The position numbers and the translations under genes are program-made. The notes below the pieces were generated by a model. The model had not been told where the DNA came from, made no database searches, and worked only from the letters and a program-made list of their open reading frames with translations. A DNA stretch of 5,884 nucleotides from NCBI GenBank assembly GCA_002746275.1, contig NVWR01000005.1, positions 47,852-53,735 of the forward strand. Direction: 5' to 3'. This DNA is from Rhodobiaceae bacterium. Its GTDB lineage: Bacteria; Pseudomonadota; Alphaproteobacteria; Parvibaculales; Parvibaculaceae. Each line of letters opens with the position of its first letter. Within the stretch, counting starts at the first letter, position 1. Shown here piece after piece: positions 1 to 5,884 of the stretch.

Positions 1-1
1 A

Positions 2-1849
2 AGCGATCTGGTTGCGGCGGCTTCCCGCCGCTCCATTGATATAGGCCTTACCGCCTTCTACAGCACCTGGCTCTATCGCCAGACCCTGCATGGTCCCATG
101 CCCGACACAATGGTCTACTACCCCAAAGACTTGCGGCCCGGGCGTGTCGACAAAGCCGACGCCCTGTTTCAGGGCCGCTACGATCTGCCCGGCGGCCAAG
201 TACGCACCGGCGGTCTGTCTCCTTTTCTCATCGAAGCACCAAGCGAAACCTGGGCCGAAGAGCTACACGGGTTTTCCTGGGCGCGGCATTTCTCTGGCGC
301 GGGGGGCAATGCGGCACGCGCCCACGCTCGTGGCCTCGTGAAAAGCTGGATCGAGACGTCCGGCCAATGGCACGACATTGGCTGGCGCCCCCATGTCATT
401 GGCCGCAGGCTCACGTCCTGGGCGTCCAACGGCGCTCTGTTTATGGAAGAGTCCGACCTCATCTATCGCTCGGCCCTGCTGCGGAACATGGCCCGCCAAG
501 CCCGCCACCTGTCCCGCACCATCGCCCGCGCACCTGCCGGGGAGCCCCGCTTGACCGCCGCCATCGGCCTTGCCTTTTCAGGCCTGTGCCTGTCGGAGGG
601 ATCGCGACGTCTGCGCCGCGGCCTTGAGCTGGTTGGCAAAGAGCTAACCGCTCAGATCCTACCCGACGGCGGGCACATCAGTCGCAACCCAGCAGCGCAA
701 CTTTCCATCCTGCTGGATTTGATTTCTCTTCGTGACGCCCTTGTCGCGCAAGGTCACGGCGTACCCAAACCTATTCGCAACGCCGTTGACCGGATGATGC
801 CAATGTTGCGTTTCTTCCGCCATGGTGACGAAAAACTGGCGCTCTTCAACGGCGCAGATGAAGGACCAGACGGGGCCGTGGGCGCAGCGCTTGCGGAAGA
901 TGACACCAAAGGAAAGCCTTTCGGCTTTGCGCCTCACTCTGGCTACCAACGCATGGCCGCAGGGCCAACCTACGTTCTGGTGGACACAGGGCCGCCGCCC
1001 CCGGGGGCCTATTCCCATTCTGCACACGCCGGTTGTCTCTCTTTTGAAATGAGCGTCGGGCGCTGCCGACTGGTCGTCAATTGTGGGGCGACCCGGATAC
1101 TCGGTGCGGACTGGCACGCAGCAAGCCGCGCCACCGCCGCCCACTCCACCCTTATTGTGAACGACACATCGTCAGCCCGTTTCACCCAAGGCGCGCTGTC
1201 GCGCATCCTGCTTGGCTCCCGACTGATGGAAGGGCCATCACATGTGGAAAGCAGGCGCAATGAAAGTGAAGACGGCATCTGGCTGGACGCCGCCCATGAC
1301 GGCTACAAAAAGCTCTTCGGCATCCTGCATCGACGACGGCTTTTTCTGGGCAGCGACGGAGAAAACCTGCGAGGCGAAGACAGCCTGACCCGGATTAGGG
1401 ACGACCGCTCCCGATTGCTTATTCCCTTCAAAGACTCCGCAACAGAAGAGGACGATACCGGCTCAGATACCTACGCTGTGCGGTTCCACCTTCATCCAGA
1501 AGCGCGCGCATCGCTAGCCCATGACGGCTCCAATGTTCTGGTGTTGCTGCCCAATGGCGATGGCTGGCAGTTCCGCGCCCGTGCCGAAAGTGGCGAATGC
1601 ACCATTGCTCTGGAAGAAAGCGTCTATCTGGGGTCATCCGACCGGGCCCGGCGAAGTGAACAGATTGTGGTGTCAGGCGCGATTTTTCGCGATGAAGCGA
1701 AAATCCATTGGGCTTGGCGGCGGCTTTCCAGTCGCAGTGGGGGCAAAAGCGAGACTACCGAGCCAGAACGTCTTGATCTGGAAGACACATTGGAGCCGCT
1801 GCCTGAGGCACCCGCGTCCAGTGAGGCCGAAGGCGCCGACACCCCCTAA
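2..1849 (+). CDS. Heparinase II/III-family protein, 5' partial
   Basis: The frame is open from base 2 with no start codon before an internal ATG at 98, so the true start lies before the window; 615 codons are visible. Starting at 98 would discard residues that look conserved (visible residues 24-34, containing [10 protein letters not shown]). Visible landmarks are [10 protein letters not shown] at 88-97, [12 protein letters not shown] at 219-230, a [13 protein letters not shown] block at 338-350, and a [18 protein letters not shown] block at 371-388. These fit an N-terminal alpha-helical toroid followed by a C-terminal heparinase II/III-like beta-sandwich (PF07940 type). The family contains polysaccharide lyases acting on uronic-acid glycans, but this purH-linked bacterial subgroup has no firmly established substrate that I know of. 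Positions that are usually acidic in the lyase motif are Gly344 and Asn360 here, so catalysis is uncertain. The last 37 residues are an acidic, proline-rich and probably disordered tail. In related genomes an rsmB-like gene often lies upstream; that cannot be seen here. Confidence 0.87.
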   Translation, partial: SDLVAAASRRSIDIGLTAFYSTWLYRQTLHGPMPDTMVYYPKDLRPGRVDKADALFQGRYDLPGGQVRTGGLSPFLIEAPSETWAEELHGFSWARHFSGAGGNAARAHARGLVKSWIETSGQWHDIGWRPHVIGRRLTSWASNGALFMEESDLIYRSALLRNMARQARHLSRTIARAPAGEPRLTAAIGLAFSGLCLSEGSRRLRRGLELVGKELTAQILPDGGHISRNPAAQLSILLDLISLRDALVAQGHGVPKPIRNAVDRMMPMLRFFRHGDEKLALFNGADEGPDGAVGAALAEDDTKGKPFGFAPHSGYQRMAAGPTYVLVDTGPPPPGAYSHSAHAGCLSFEMSVGRCRLVVNCGATRILGADWHAASRATAAHSTLIVNDTSSARFTQGALSRILLGSRLMEGPSHVESRRNESEDGIWLDAAHDGYKKLFGILHRRRLFLGSDGENLRGEDSLTRIRDDRSRLLIPFKDSATEEDDTGSDTYAVRFHLHPEARASLAHDGSNVLVLLPNGDGWQFRARAESGECTIALEESVYLGSSDRARRSEQIVVSGAIFRDEAKIHWAWRRLSSRSGGKSETTEPERLDLEDTLEPLPEAPASSEAEGADTP

Positions 1850-1962
1850 AGCGCCGGGAAATCAGCCAATCAGACGGATTTTGTCGAGCTTCTCTTTTCG
1901 GCCACCTCATTTCGTGCTATCCGGCGCGGACACGTCTCCACCACCAGTTTCAGGATCACCCG
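1850..1962. other. Intergenic gap between heparinase-like gene and purH
   Basis: This gap of 113 bp contains no open frame that looks like a gene. GCGCCGG at 1851-1857 and CCGGCGC at 1921-1927 form a 7 bp inverted repeat with a 63 bp spacer, but there is no U-tract after it, so it is not a convincing terminator. A TTGTCG at 1881-1886 and a TGCTAT at 1915-1920 loosely resemble promoter boxes, but the 28 bp between them is too long. The gap is large enough for purH to have its own promoter, yet I cannot place one. Confidence 0.5.
1952..1955 (+). promoter_or_regulatory. Ribosome binding site of purH
   Basis: An AGGA core sits 7 bases before the ATG at 1963. This spacing supports that ATG as the purH start, which also places the first conserved motif (SVSDKTG) at residues 14-20, as is normal for PurH proteins. 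Confidence 0.7.
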
Positions 1963-3552
1963 ATGCCCGCCGACATCCAGCCCGTTACCCGCGCCCTTCT
2001 TTCCGTCTCCGACAAAACAGGGCTCGTCGAGTTTGCCCAGGCACTCCATGATGCGGGCGTCGAGCTGATCTCGACAGGCGGCACTTCCAAAGCAATAGCC
2101 GCAGCTGGCCTGCCGGTGCGCGACGTTGCTGACATCACGCAATTCCCTGAAATGATGGATGGCCGGGTGAAGACCTTGCACCCGATGGTGCATGGAGGCC
2201 TGCTGGCGGTCCGGGACGATGCCGGTCATGTCGCTTCGATGAAGGAATATGACATCGGCCCTATCGATCTACTGGCCGTCAACCTTTATCCCTTTGAGGA
2301 AACCGTTGCCAAAGGGGCTGACTACGACACCTGCATCGAGAACATCGACATTGGGGGACCCGCCATGATCCGGGCCGCTTCAAAAAACCACGCCTATGTC
2401 AGCGTCATTGTTGACGTTGCCGACTACGGTCAGATCGTCAAAGAAATCGTGGAGAAAAAGGGCACCACCCTGGCAACGCGAAAAGCGCTGGCGCAAAAAG
2501 CCTACGCGCGCACTGCCGCTTATGACGCAGCGATTTCAAACTGGTTTGCCAACGAGCTTGAAGAAAAGGCACCCGCCTACCGGGCCATCGGCGGCTCGCT
2601 AAAGCAGACCTTGCGCTATGGGGAAAACCCCCACCAGTCAGCAAGTTTTTATGTGACCGGCGCCACCCGCCCCGGCGTTGCCACAGCAACGCAGCTGCAG
2701 GGCAAAGAACTGTCCTACAACAATATCAATGACACCGACGCTGCCTTTGAGCTTGTCGGCGAATTTGACCCGGCCCTCTCCCCGGCTGTCGCCATTATCA
2801 AACATGCAAACCCGTGCGGCGTGGCAGAAAGCACAAGTCTGGTGGAAGCCTATCGCCGGGCTCTCGCTTGCGACCCGGTGTCTGCTTTCGGCGGCATCAT
2901 CGCGCTCAACCAGGCACTGGATGGGGAGACAGCTGAAGAGATCGCAAAGATTTTCACTGAAGTCATCATCGCCCCAGGCGCCGACGAAGACGCGCGCAAG
3001 ATCATTGCAGCCAAGAAAAATCTGCGCCTTCTCACCACAGAAGGTCTGCCCGATCCCCGCACGCCCGGCCTGTTTGTCAAAACTGTCGCAGGTGGCTTCC
3101 TGGCTCAGACCAGAGACAATGGTGTCATTGATGATCTGGAATTGAAGGTCGTCACGAAGCGCGCCCCGAGCACACAGGAACTGGCCGACCTCAAGTTTGC
3201 CTTCAGGGTCTGCAAGCACGTGAAATCAAACGCCATCATCTACGTAAAAGACGGCGCCACCGTGGGCATCGGCGCTGGCCAGATGAGCCGCATCGATAGC
3301 GCCCGCATCGCAGCCCGCAAGGCCGAGGACGCAGCGCAGGCCGCAGGCCATGCCGTCCCCCTCACCAAAGGCTCAGTCGTTGCATCAGATGCCTTCTTCC
3401 CGTTCGCCGATGGCCTACTGTCTGCTGCAGAAGCCGGTGCTACCGCCGTCATTCAACCCGGTGGCTCCATGCGCGATGAAGAAGTGATCGCAGCCGCTGA
3501 TGAAAAAGGCCTTGCCATGGTCATGACGGGCATGCGCCACTTCCGGCACTAG
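1963..3552 (+). CDS. purH: Bifunctional AICAR transformylase / IMP cyclohydrolase PurH
   Basis: This cytoplasmic enzyme carries out the last two steps of de novo purine synthesis: 10-formyl-THF-dependent formylation of AICAR to FAICAR, then ring closure to IMP. The 529-residue length is normal for the family. The N-terminal cyclohydrolase (MGS-like fold) covers about residues 8-150, with SVSDKTG at 14-20, ISTGGTS at 36-42, [14 protein letters not shown] at 61-74, NLYPF at 107-111, and [16 protein letters not shown] at 128-143. Lys70, Tyr109, Asp129 and Lys141 are the likely counterparts of residues implicated in the human enzyme. The transformylase follows, with [11 protein letters not shown] at 217-227, the catalytic Lys280-His281 pair in [17 protein letters not shown] at 304-311, [10 protein letters not shown] at 420-429, and [10 protein letters not shown] at 475-484. 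The protein ends in the usual MRHFRH. All expected motifs are present, so it should be active. It lies 113 bp after the heparinase-like gene on the same strand. Confidence 0.98.
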   Translation: MPADIQPVTRALLSVSDKTGLVEFAQALHDAGVELISTGGTSKAIAAAGLPVRDVADITQFPEMMDGRVKTLHPMVHGGLLAVRDDAGHVASMKEYDIGPIDLLAVNLYPFEETVAKGADYDTCIENIDIGGPAMIRAASKNHAYVSVIVDVADYGQIVKEIVEKKGTTLATRKALAQKAYARTAAYDAAISNWFANELEEKAPAYRAIGGSLKQTLRYGENPHQSASFYVTGATRPGVATATQLQGKELSYNNINDTDAAFELVGEFDPALSPAVAIIKHANPCGVAESTSLVEAYRRALACDPVSAFGGIIALNQALDGETAEEIAKIFTEVIIAPGADEDARKIIAAKKNLRLLTTEGLPDPRTPGLFVKTVAGGFLAQTRDNGVIDDLELKVVTKRAPSTQELADLKFAFRVCKHVKSNAIIYVKDGATVGIGAGQMSRIDSARIAARKAEDAAQAAGHAVPLTKGSVVASDAFFPFADGLLSAAEAGATAVIQPGGSMRDEEVIAAADEKGLAMVMTGMRHFRH

Positions 3553-3553
3553 A

Positions 3554-3598
3554 GCGTTAACGGGAAAAGTGCCTCTGCGATTTTCTGTCCGGAAACGC
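3554..3598. repeat. Imperfect palindromic intergenic element after purH
   Basis: Two bases after the purH stop a symmetric imperfect hairpin begins. GCGTT at 3554-3558 pairs with AACGC at 3594-3598. After a symmetric 2-base mismatch, CGGG at 3561-3564 pairs with TCCG at 3588-3591 (one G-T pair). AAAA at 3565-3568 can pair with TTTT at 3581-3584 if CTG at 3585-3587 bulges out. An alternative small stem is GGCACT at 3545-3550 with AGTGCC at 3568-3573. From memory, the outline (AGAGCG..., then GGGAAAAGTG, then TTTTC..GTCCGGAAACGCG) resembles abundant palindromic repeats between genes in Rhizobiales genomes. The structure is seen directly; the repeat-family assignment is inference. It could also act as a weak terminator or an mRNA 3'-end stabiliser for purH. 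Confidence 0.55.
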
Positions 3599-3631
3599 GA
3601 GAGAACAAACTCAAACCCAGACAAACAAGGG

Positions 3632-3638
3632 AAGGCGG
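3632..3638 (+). promoter_or_regulatory. Ribosome binding site of the Nudix gene
   Basis: AAGGCGG, preceded by GGG, is close to the anti-Shine-Dalgarno complement. Its AAGG core ends 7 bases before the ATG at 3643. It supports that ATG over any other start and suggests efficient translation independent of purH, whose stop is 90 bp upstream. Confidence 0.75.
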
Positions 3639-3642
3639 ATCA

Positions 3643-4065
3643 ATGGAAACGAAGACCCGCTTTACCCACGCTATTGTTGTTAAGGGGCAGATCTGGCGCG
3701 AAGGTAGACTTCTCATCCTCAAGCGTGATCCCGGTGACACTCTCTATCCTGGATTATGGGATGTGCCCGGTGGCAGCTTGGAGATCGGCGAGACCGCCGA
3801 GCAAGGCCTGAAGCGTGAAGCCCTTGAAGAAGCAGGTCTTGCGATCAGCAAAATCCGGCCACTGACAACCTGGTCATATGGGGCGGGAGATCAGTTTGAG
3901 GTCGGCATCTCTTTTCGAGCAACCAGCCTCTCAAGTGAAATCACGCTGTCCGATGAACATACCGCCTTCGCCTGGATCACGCCGGACGAGATCGCGCGCT
4001 ACGCGTTCCCCTCAAACCTCGCCAAAGAGATCAACTGGCTGGTTTCCAAAGGTTGGCATCTCTAG
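3643..4065 (+). CDS. Nudix hydrolase
   Basis: This is a small 140-residue cytoplasmic enzyme, the usual size for a single Nudix domain. A complete Nudix box (GX5EX7REUXEEXGU) spans residues 44-66: Gly44, Glu50, Arg58-Glu59, Glu62-Glu63, Gly65 and Leu66. The metal-binding glutamates are all present; the first hydrophobic position is Ala60. The box is preceded by LYPGLWDVPGG at 34-44, typical of the fold. Members hydrolyse a nucleoside diphosphate linked to another group, using Mg2+ or Mn2+; substrates range from oxidised dNTPs to NADH, ADP-ribose and sugar nucleotides. No substrate-specific motif is visible, so the substrate cannot be named. Its place after purH suggests nucleotide pool cleaning or recycling, but this is inference. 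It has no signal peptide or membrane segment. Its stop lies 11 bp from the stop of the convergent transporter gene. Confidence 0.93.
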   Translation: METKTRFTHAIVVKGQIWREGRLLILKRDPGDTLYPGLWDVPGGSLEIGETAEQGLKREALEEAGLAISKIRPLTTWSYGAGDQFEVGISFRATSLSSEITLSDEHTAFAWITPDEIARYAFPSNLAKEINWLVSKGWHL

Positions 4066-4076
4066 CCCGAGACGGC

Positions 4077-5546
4077 CTACACCCGGTCAACTTCCGCCAG
4101 CTCTGCGCGTGTATCATTCACAAACAACATGATGATCATGCCGCCAACAAGCAAAATCAGCACCGAGGCGAAGCCGATGCGCTGGCTTTCGAAATAGGCC
4201 GTTGTAAAGCCTACGAGCAAGGGGCCAAGAAACGCCGTTGCCGTTCCCGACAATGCATAGAGCCCAAAGAATTCCGACATCTTCTCGGTTGGGGCAATGC
4301 GCGCCAACATCGTACGACTATTGGCATAGGCAGCTGTGATAAAGATCGCTATCAGGATAACCACGGTTACATATGTCAGTTCGGGAATGGTCTGGAAGAA
4401 CGGAAGCGACCAGACAGGGGTAGCTGACGCCGCATCATAGGGCATGAAGAAAAGCTCAGTGGGCGAAATCGAAACCGCCAGCAACACCCCAAGCGAAGTA
4501 CCACCGATAGAAATCATAATGGCGTTGCGAGAGCCAACCTTATTGTCGAGCCAACCTCCAAAAAATCCACCCGCGACCGCGAAGACAGATAAAATAACAC
4601 CGTAGACAGTGAGTGTGAGCGGCCCCCAACTGAAAACCCCCGCGGCATAGACACCTCCAAAAATCAACACCGCTGTCTTGCCATCATTGTAAAACATACG
4701 AGCAAAAAGATAGGTCGCAACATTGCGGTAATACTTGAGGCCCTTAAGGGTGCGGATGACAGAACGAACTCCATCGCGCACCGCCTCGCGCGGCTTGGCC
4801 CCGGTGGAGGGAACATCCGGTGTGAAGAGTAAAAGTGGCAAGGCAAATACGGCCAGCCAGACCGCTATGATCGGTCCAGCAATCCGACTGTTTTCATGCG
4901 CGCCCACATCCAGTCCGAACAGAGCCTCAACAGGAATGAATGCCCAGTCCACCACGCCTGGCAACATGAAGGCGAACAGCATAAAAATCAAAATGACCAG
5001 AGAGCCCAAATTGCCAAGCGCCAACCCCAAACCAGAGAGCCCCGCGACTTTGCTATGTTGAGCAATATAGGCAAGCATTGAATTGTGAAAGACGGCGGAA
5101 AATTCAAACGCCACATTGGCCGTAATAACCAGCACCGCGGCACCCAGAATGCCAATGCCCCCATCCATCGGAAGGGCGAACCACATGGCATAGCTCGCGA
5201 AAATCAAGATCACAACGAACACGGCAATCCAGGGTTTACGCCGCCCGCCGCTGTCGGCAATCGCCCCAAGGAACGGCCCCAGACACGCAATGATGAAGCC
5301 CCCAATACCGTTGATCTGTCCCCAGATCGCTTGTCCGCGAACCGGGTCACCAACAACCTGACTGGAGAAGTAGGGAGCAAAAATGTAGATCGTGATGAGG
5401 ATCACGTAAGGATTACGTGCCCACTCAAACACGGCCCAGGAAAACTGGCCTCTCGCATCTGCAGGCTCGCCTCCAACCGCAGACAAAAGTTGCGCACTCG
5501 CCTCGCCCGGCACTTGAACCCGCACCGGTTCCCCATCATTAGCCAT
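4077..5546 (-). CDS. MFS transporter, UMF1/Atg22-like
   Basis: This is a complete 489-residue inner-membrane protein with about 12 hydrophobic segments, near residues 36-60, 76-97, 106-124, 130-150, 170-195, 222-241, 288-304, 309-328, 340-360, 388-407, 424-449 and 456-475. A charged central loop at about 242-280 separates the halves, as in the major facilitator superfamily. GAIADSGGRRKPW at 94-106 is a motif-A-like loop after helix 2, and GWLDNKVGSR at 331-340 is its echo after helix 8. FEWARNPY at 40-47, the long cytoplasmic N-terminus and ARIAP...EFFGLYALSG at 415-434 point to the UMF1/Atg22-like group. Yeast Atg22 exports amino acids from the vacuole; the bacterial substrates are unknown to me, so none is assigned. 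A GGGGAG ribosome binding site 6 bases upstream supports the start. It lies 59 bp after a related transporter gene and is probably co-transcribed with it. Confidence 0.92.
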   Translation of the reverse strand: MANDGEPVRVQVPGEASAQLLSAVGGEPADARGQFSWAVFEWARNPYVILITIYIFAPYFSSQVVGDPVRGQAIWGQINGIGGFIIACLGPFLGAIADSGGRRKPWIAVFVVILIFASYAMWFALPMDGGIGILGAAVLVITANVAFEFSAVFHNSMLAYIAQHSKVAGLSGLGLALGNLGSLVILIFMLFAFMLPGVVDWAFIPVEALFGLDVGAHENSRIAGPIIAVWLAVFALPLLLFTPDVPSTGAKPREAVRDGVRSVIRTLKGLKYYRNVATYLFARMFYNDGKTAVLIFGGVYAAGVFSWGPLTLTVYGVILSVFAVAGGFFGGWLDNKVGSRNAIMISIGGTSLGVLLAVSISPTELFFMPYDAASATPVWSLPFFQTIPELTYVTVVILIAIFITAAYANSRTMLARIAPTEKMSEFFGLYALSGTATAFLGPLLVGFTTAYFESQRIGFASVLILLVGGMIIMLFVNDTRAELAEVDRV

Positions 5547-5552
5547 GCCTCA

Positions 5553-5558
5553 CTCCCC
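5553..5558 (-). promoter_or_regulatory. Ribosome binding site of the MFS transporter gene
   Basis: On the minus strand GGGGAG lies 6 bases before the ATG (complement of 5544-5546). It supports this as the start, giving a hydrophilic N-terminal region of about 35 residues before helix 1. The same G-run can pair with a C-run just upstream (complement of 5575-5579), which might modestly limit access. Confidence 0.6.
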
Positions 5559-5605
5559 AATTTTTTCAAGAGCATGGGGGACCGCGTCCTAAGAAGCAAA
5601 TGGCA

Positions 5606-5884
5606 TTAGCTTTTGGCTTGTTCTTCTTTGACAGGCAGTAAGAGCAGAAATCCAATGACCAGAAAGACGACCACAACATAGAGACCCGCCCGCTGACTGG
5701 CGGCCATGGTTGTGACAACGGCAATGACAAGCGGAGCGATGAAGCTCGTGGCCTTGCCCGATAGAGCATACAGTCCAAAAAACTCGGTCATCATGTCTGG
5801 CGGCGCCAAGCGCGCCATAAACGTGCGGCTGGCGGCCTGTGCCGGGCCGCCACTCATGCCGATCAGAACCCCCGCCAGCAAATA
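5606..5884 (-). CDS. Second MFS transporter, UMF1/Atg22-like, C-terminal part only
   Basis: Only the last 92 residues are inside the window; the frame stays open to its right edge, so the N-terminal part lies beyond base 5884. The TTG at 5879-5881 (complement) is an internal leucine codon rather than a start. The visible part carries the end of helix 10, the loop SRTFMARLAP, then EFFGLYALSG opening helix 11, and a last helix ending in a short charged tail (VKEEQAKS). It aligns without gaps to the C-terminus of the neighbouring transporter at 4077-5546, with about 35 of 71 residues identical, so the two are tandem paralogues of one family. This gene is upstream in transcription order, and the 59 bp gap between them shows no strong terminator. 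Substrate unknown. Truncation is due to the window edge; no frameshift or decay is seen. Confidence 0.88.
   Translation of the reverse strand, partial: YLLAGVLIGMSGGPAQAASRTFMARLAPPDMMTEFFGLYALSGKATSFIAPLVIAVVTTMAASQRAGLYVVVVFLVIGFLLLLPVKEEQAKS

Noticed and set aside
98..100. ATG at 98 as the start of the heparinase-like gene
   Set aside because: The frame is open upstream to the window edge, and the upstream residues resemble the conserved N-terminal region of the family.
659..1144. Minus-strand open frame of 161 codons inside the heparinase-like gene
   Set aside because: It lies fully antisense to a well-supported gene, has no recognisable domain, and its composition fits a GC-rich shadow frame.
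1881..1920. Possible purH promoter (TTGTCG and TGCTAT)
   Set aside because: The 28 bp spacing between the boxes is far from the usual 16-18 bp, and both boxes are weak.
1521..2051. Plus-strand open frame of 176 codons bridging the end of the heparinase-like gene, the gap and the start of purH
   Set aside because: It overlaps two real genes in another frame and the product is low complexity without recognisable motifs; it is best explained by lack of stop codons in GC-rich DNA.
2638..3219. Minus-strand open frame of 193 codons inside purH
   Set aside because: It is entirely antisense to conserved purH motifs, with no family features and a cysteine-rich random-looking product.
3568..3584. Classical intrinsic terminator after purH
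   Set aside because: The GGCACT/AGTGCC stem has a 17-base loop and the TTTT run is short and displaced by 7 bases, so the element fits an imperfect palindromic repeat better than a strong terminator.
4053..4427. Plus-strand open frame of 124 codons across the convergent junction
   Set aside because: It overlaps the Nudix end and the antisense of the transporter, and shows no domain; it is a shadow frame.
5085..5609. Plus-strand open frame of 174 codons over the transporter gene
   Set aside because: It is antisense to the transmembrane coding region, and the hydrophilic His/Asn/Arg-rich product is typical of the reverse of hydrophobic codons.

Overview
The window is an ordinary stretch of chromosome, most likely from an alphaproteobacterium and plausibly from the Hyphomicrobiales (Rhizobiales). 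The main reasons are the pairing of a heparinase II/III-like gene with purH, which I recall as a common gene order in that class, and a palindromic element after purH that resembles repeats I remember from rhizobial intergenic regions. Neither point could be checked against a database. There are no RNA genes, CRISPR arrays, transposases or phage genes.

Layout, left to right. (1) Positions 2-1849, plus strand: a heparinase II/III-family protein lacking only a short N-terminal part, which lies before the window. (2) Positions 1850-1962: a 113 bp gap ending in the purH ribosome binding site. (3) Positions 1963-3552, plus strand: a complete purH, the bifunctional enzyme for the last two steps of IMP synthesis. 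(4) Positions 3553-3642: a 90 bp gap holding an imperfect palindrome of about 45 bp just after the purH stop, then a good Shine-Dalgarno sequence. (5) Positions 3643-4065, plus strand: a small complete Nudix hydrolase. (6) Positions 4077-5546, minus strand: a complete 12-helix MFS transporter of the UMF1/Atg22-like type, meeting the Nudix gene tail to tail 11 bp apart. (7) Positions 5606-5884, minus strand: the C-terminal part of a second, related MFS transporter that runs out of the window and lies upstream of the first in transcription order.

The plus-strand genes may form a loose transcription unit joining envelope or polysaccharide-related, purine synthesis and nucleotide-processing functions, although both gaps leave room for separate promoters. 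The two minus-strand transporters are tandem paralogues, with about 35 of 71 residues identical over the shared C-terminal stretch, and are probably co-transcribed.

I found no convincing undescribed system. The points most worth a second look are the palindromic repeat after purH, the tandem UMF1-type transporters, and the altered active-site-like motif in the heparinase-family protein.
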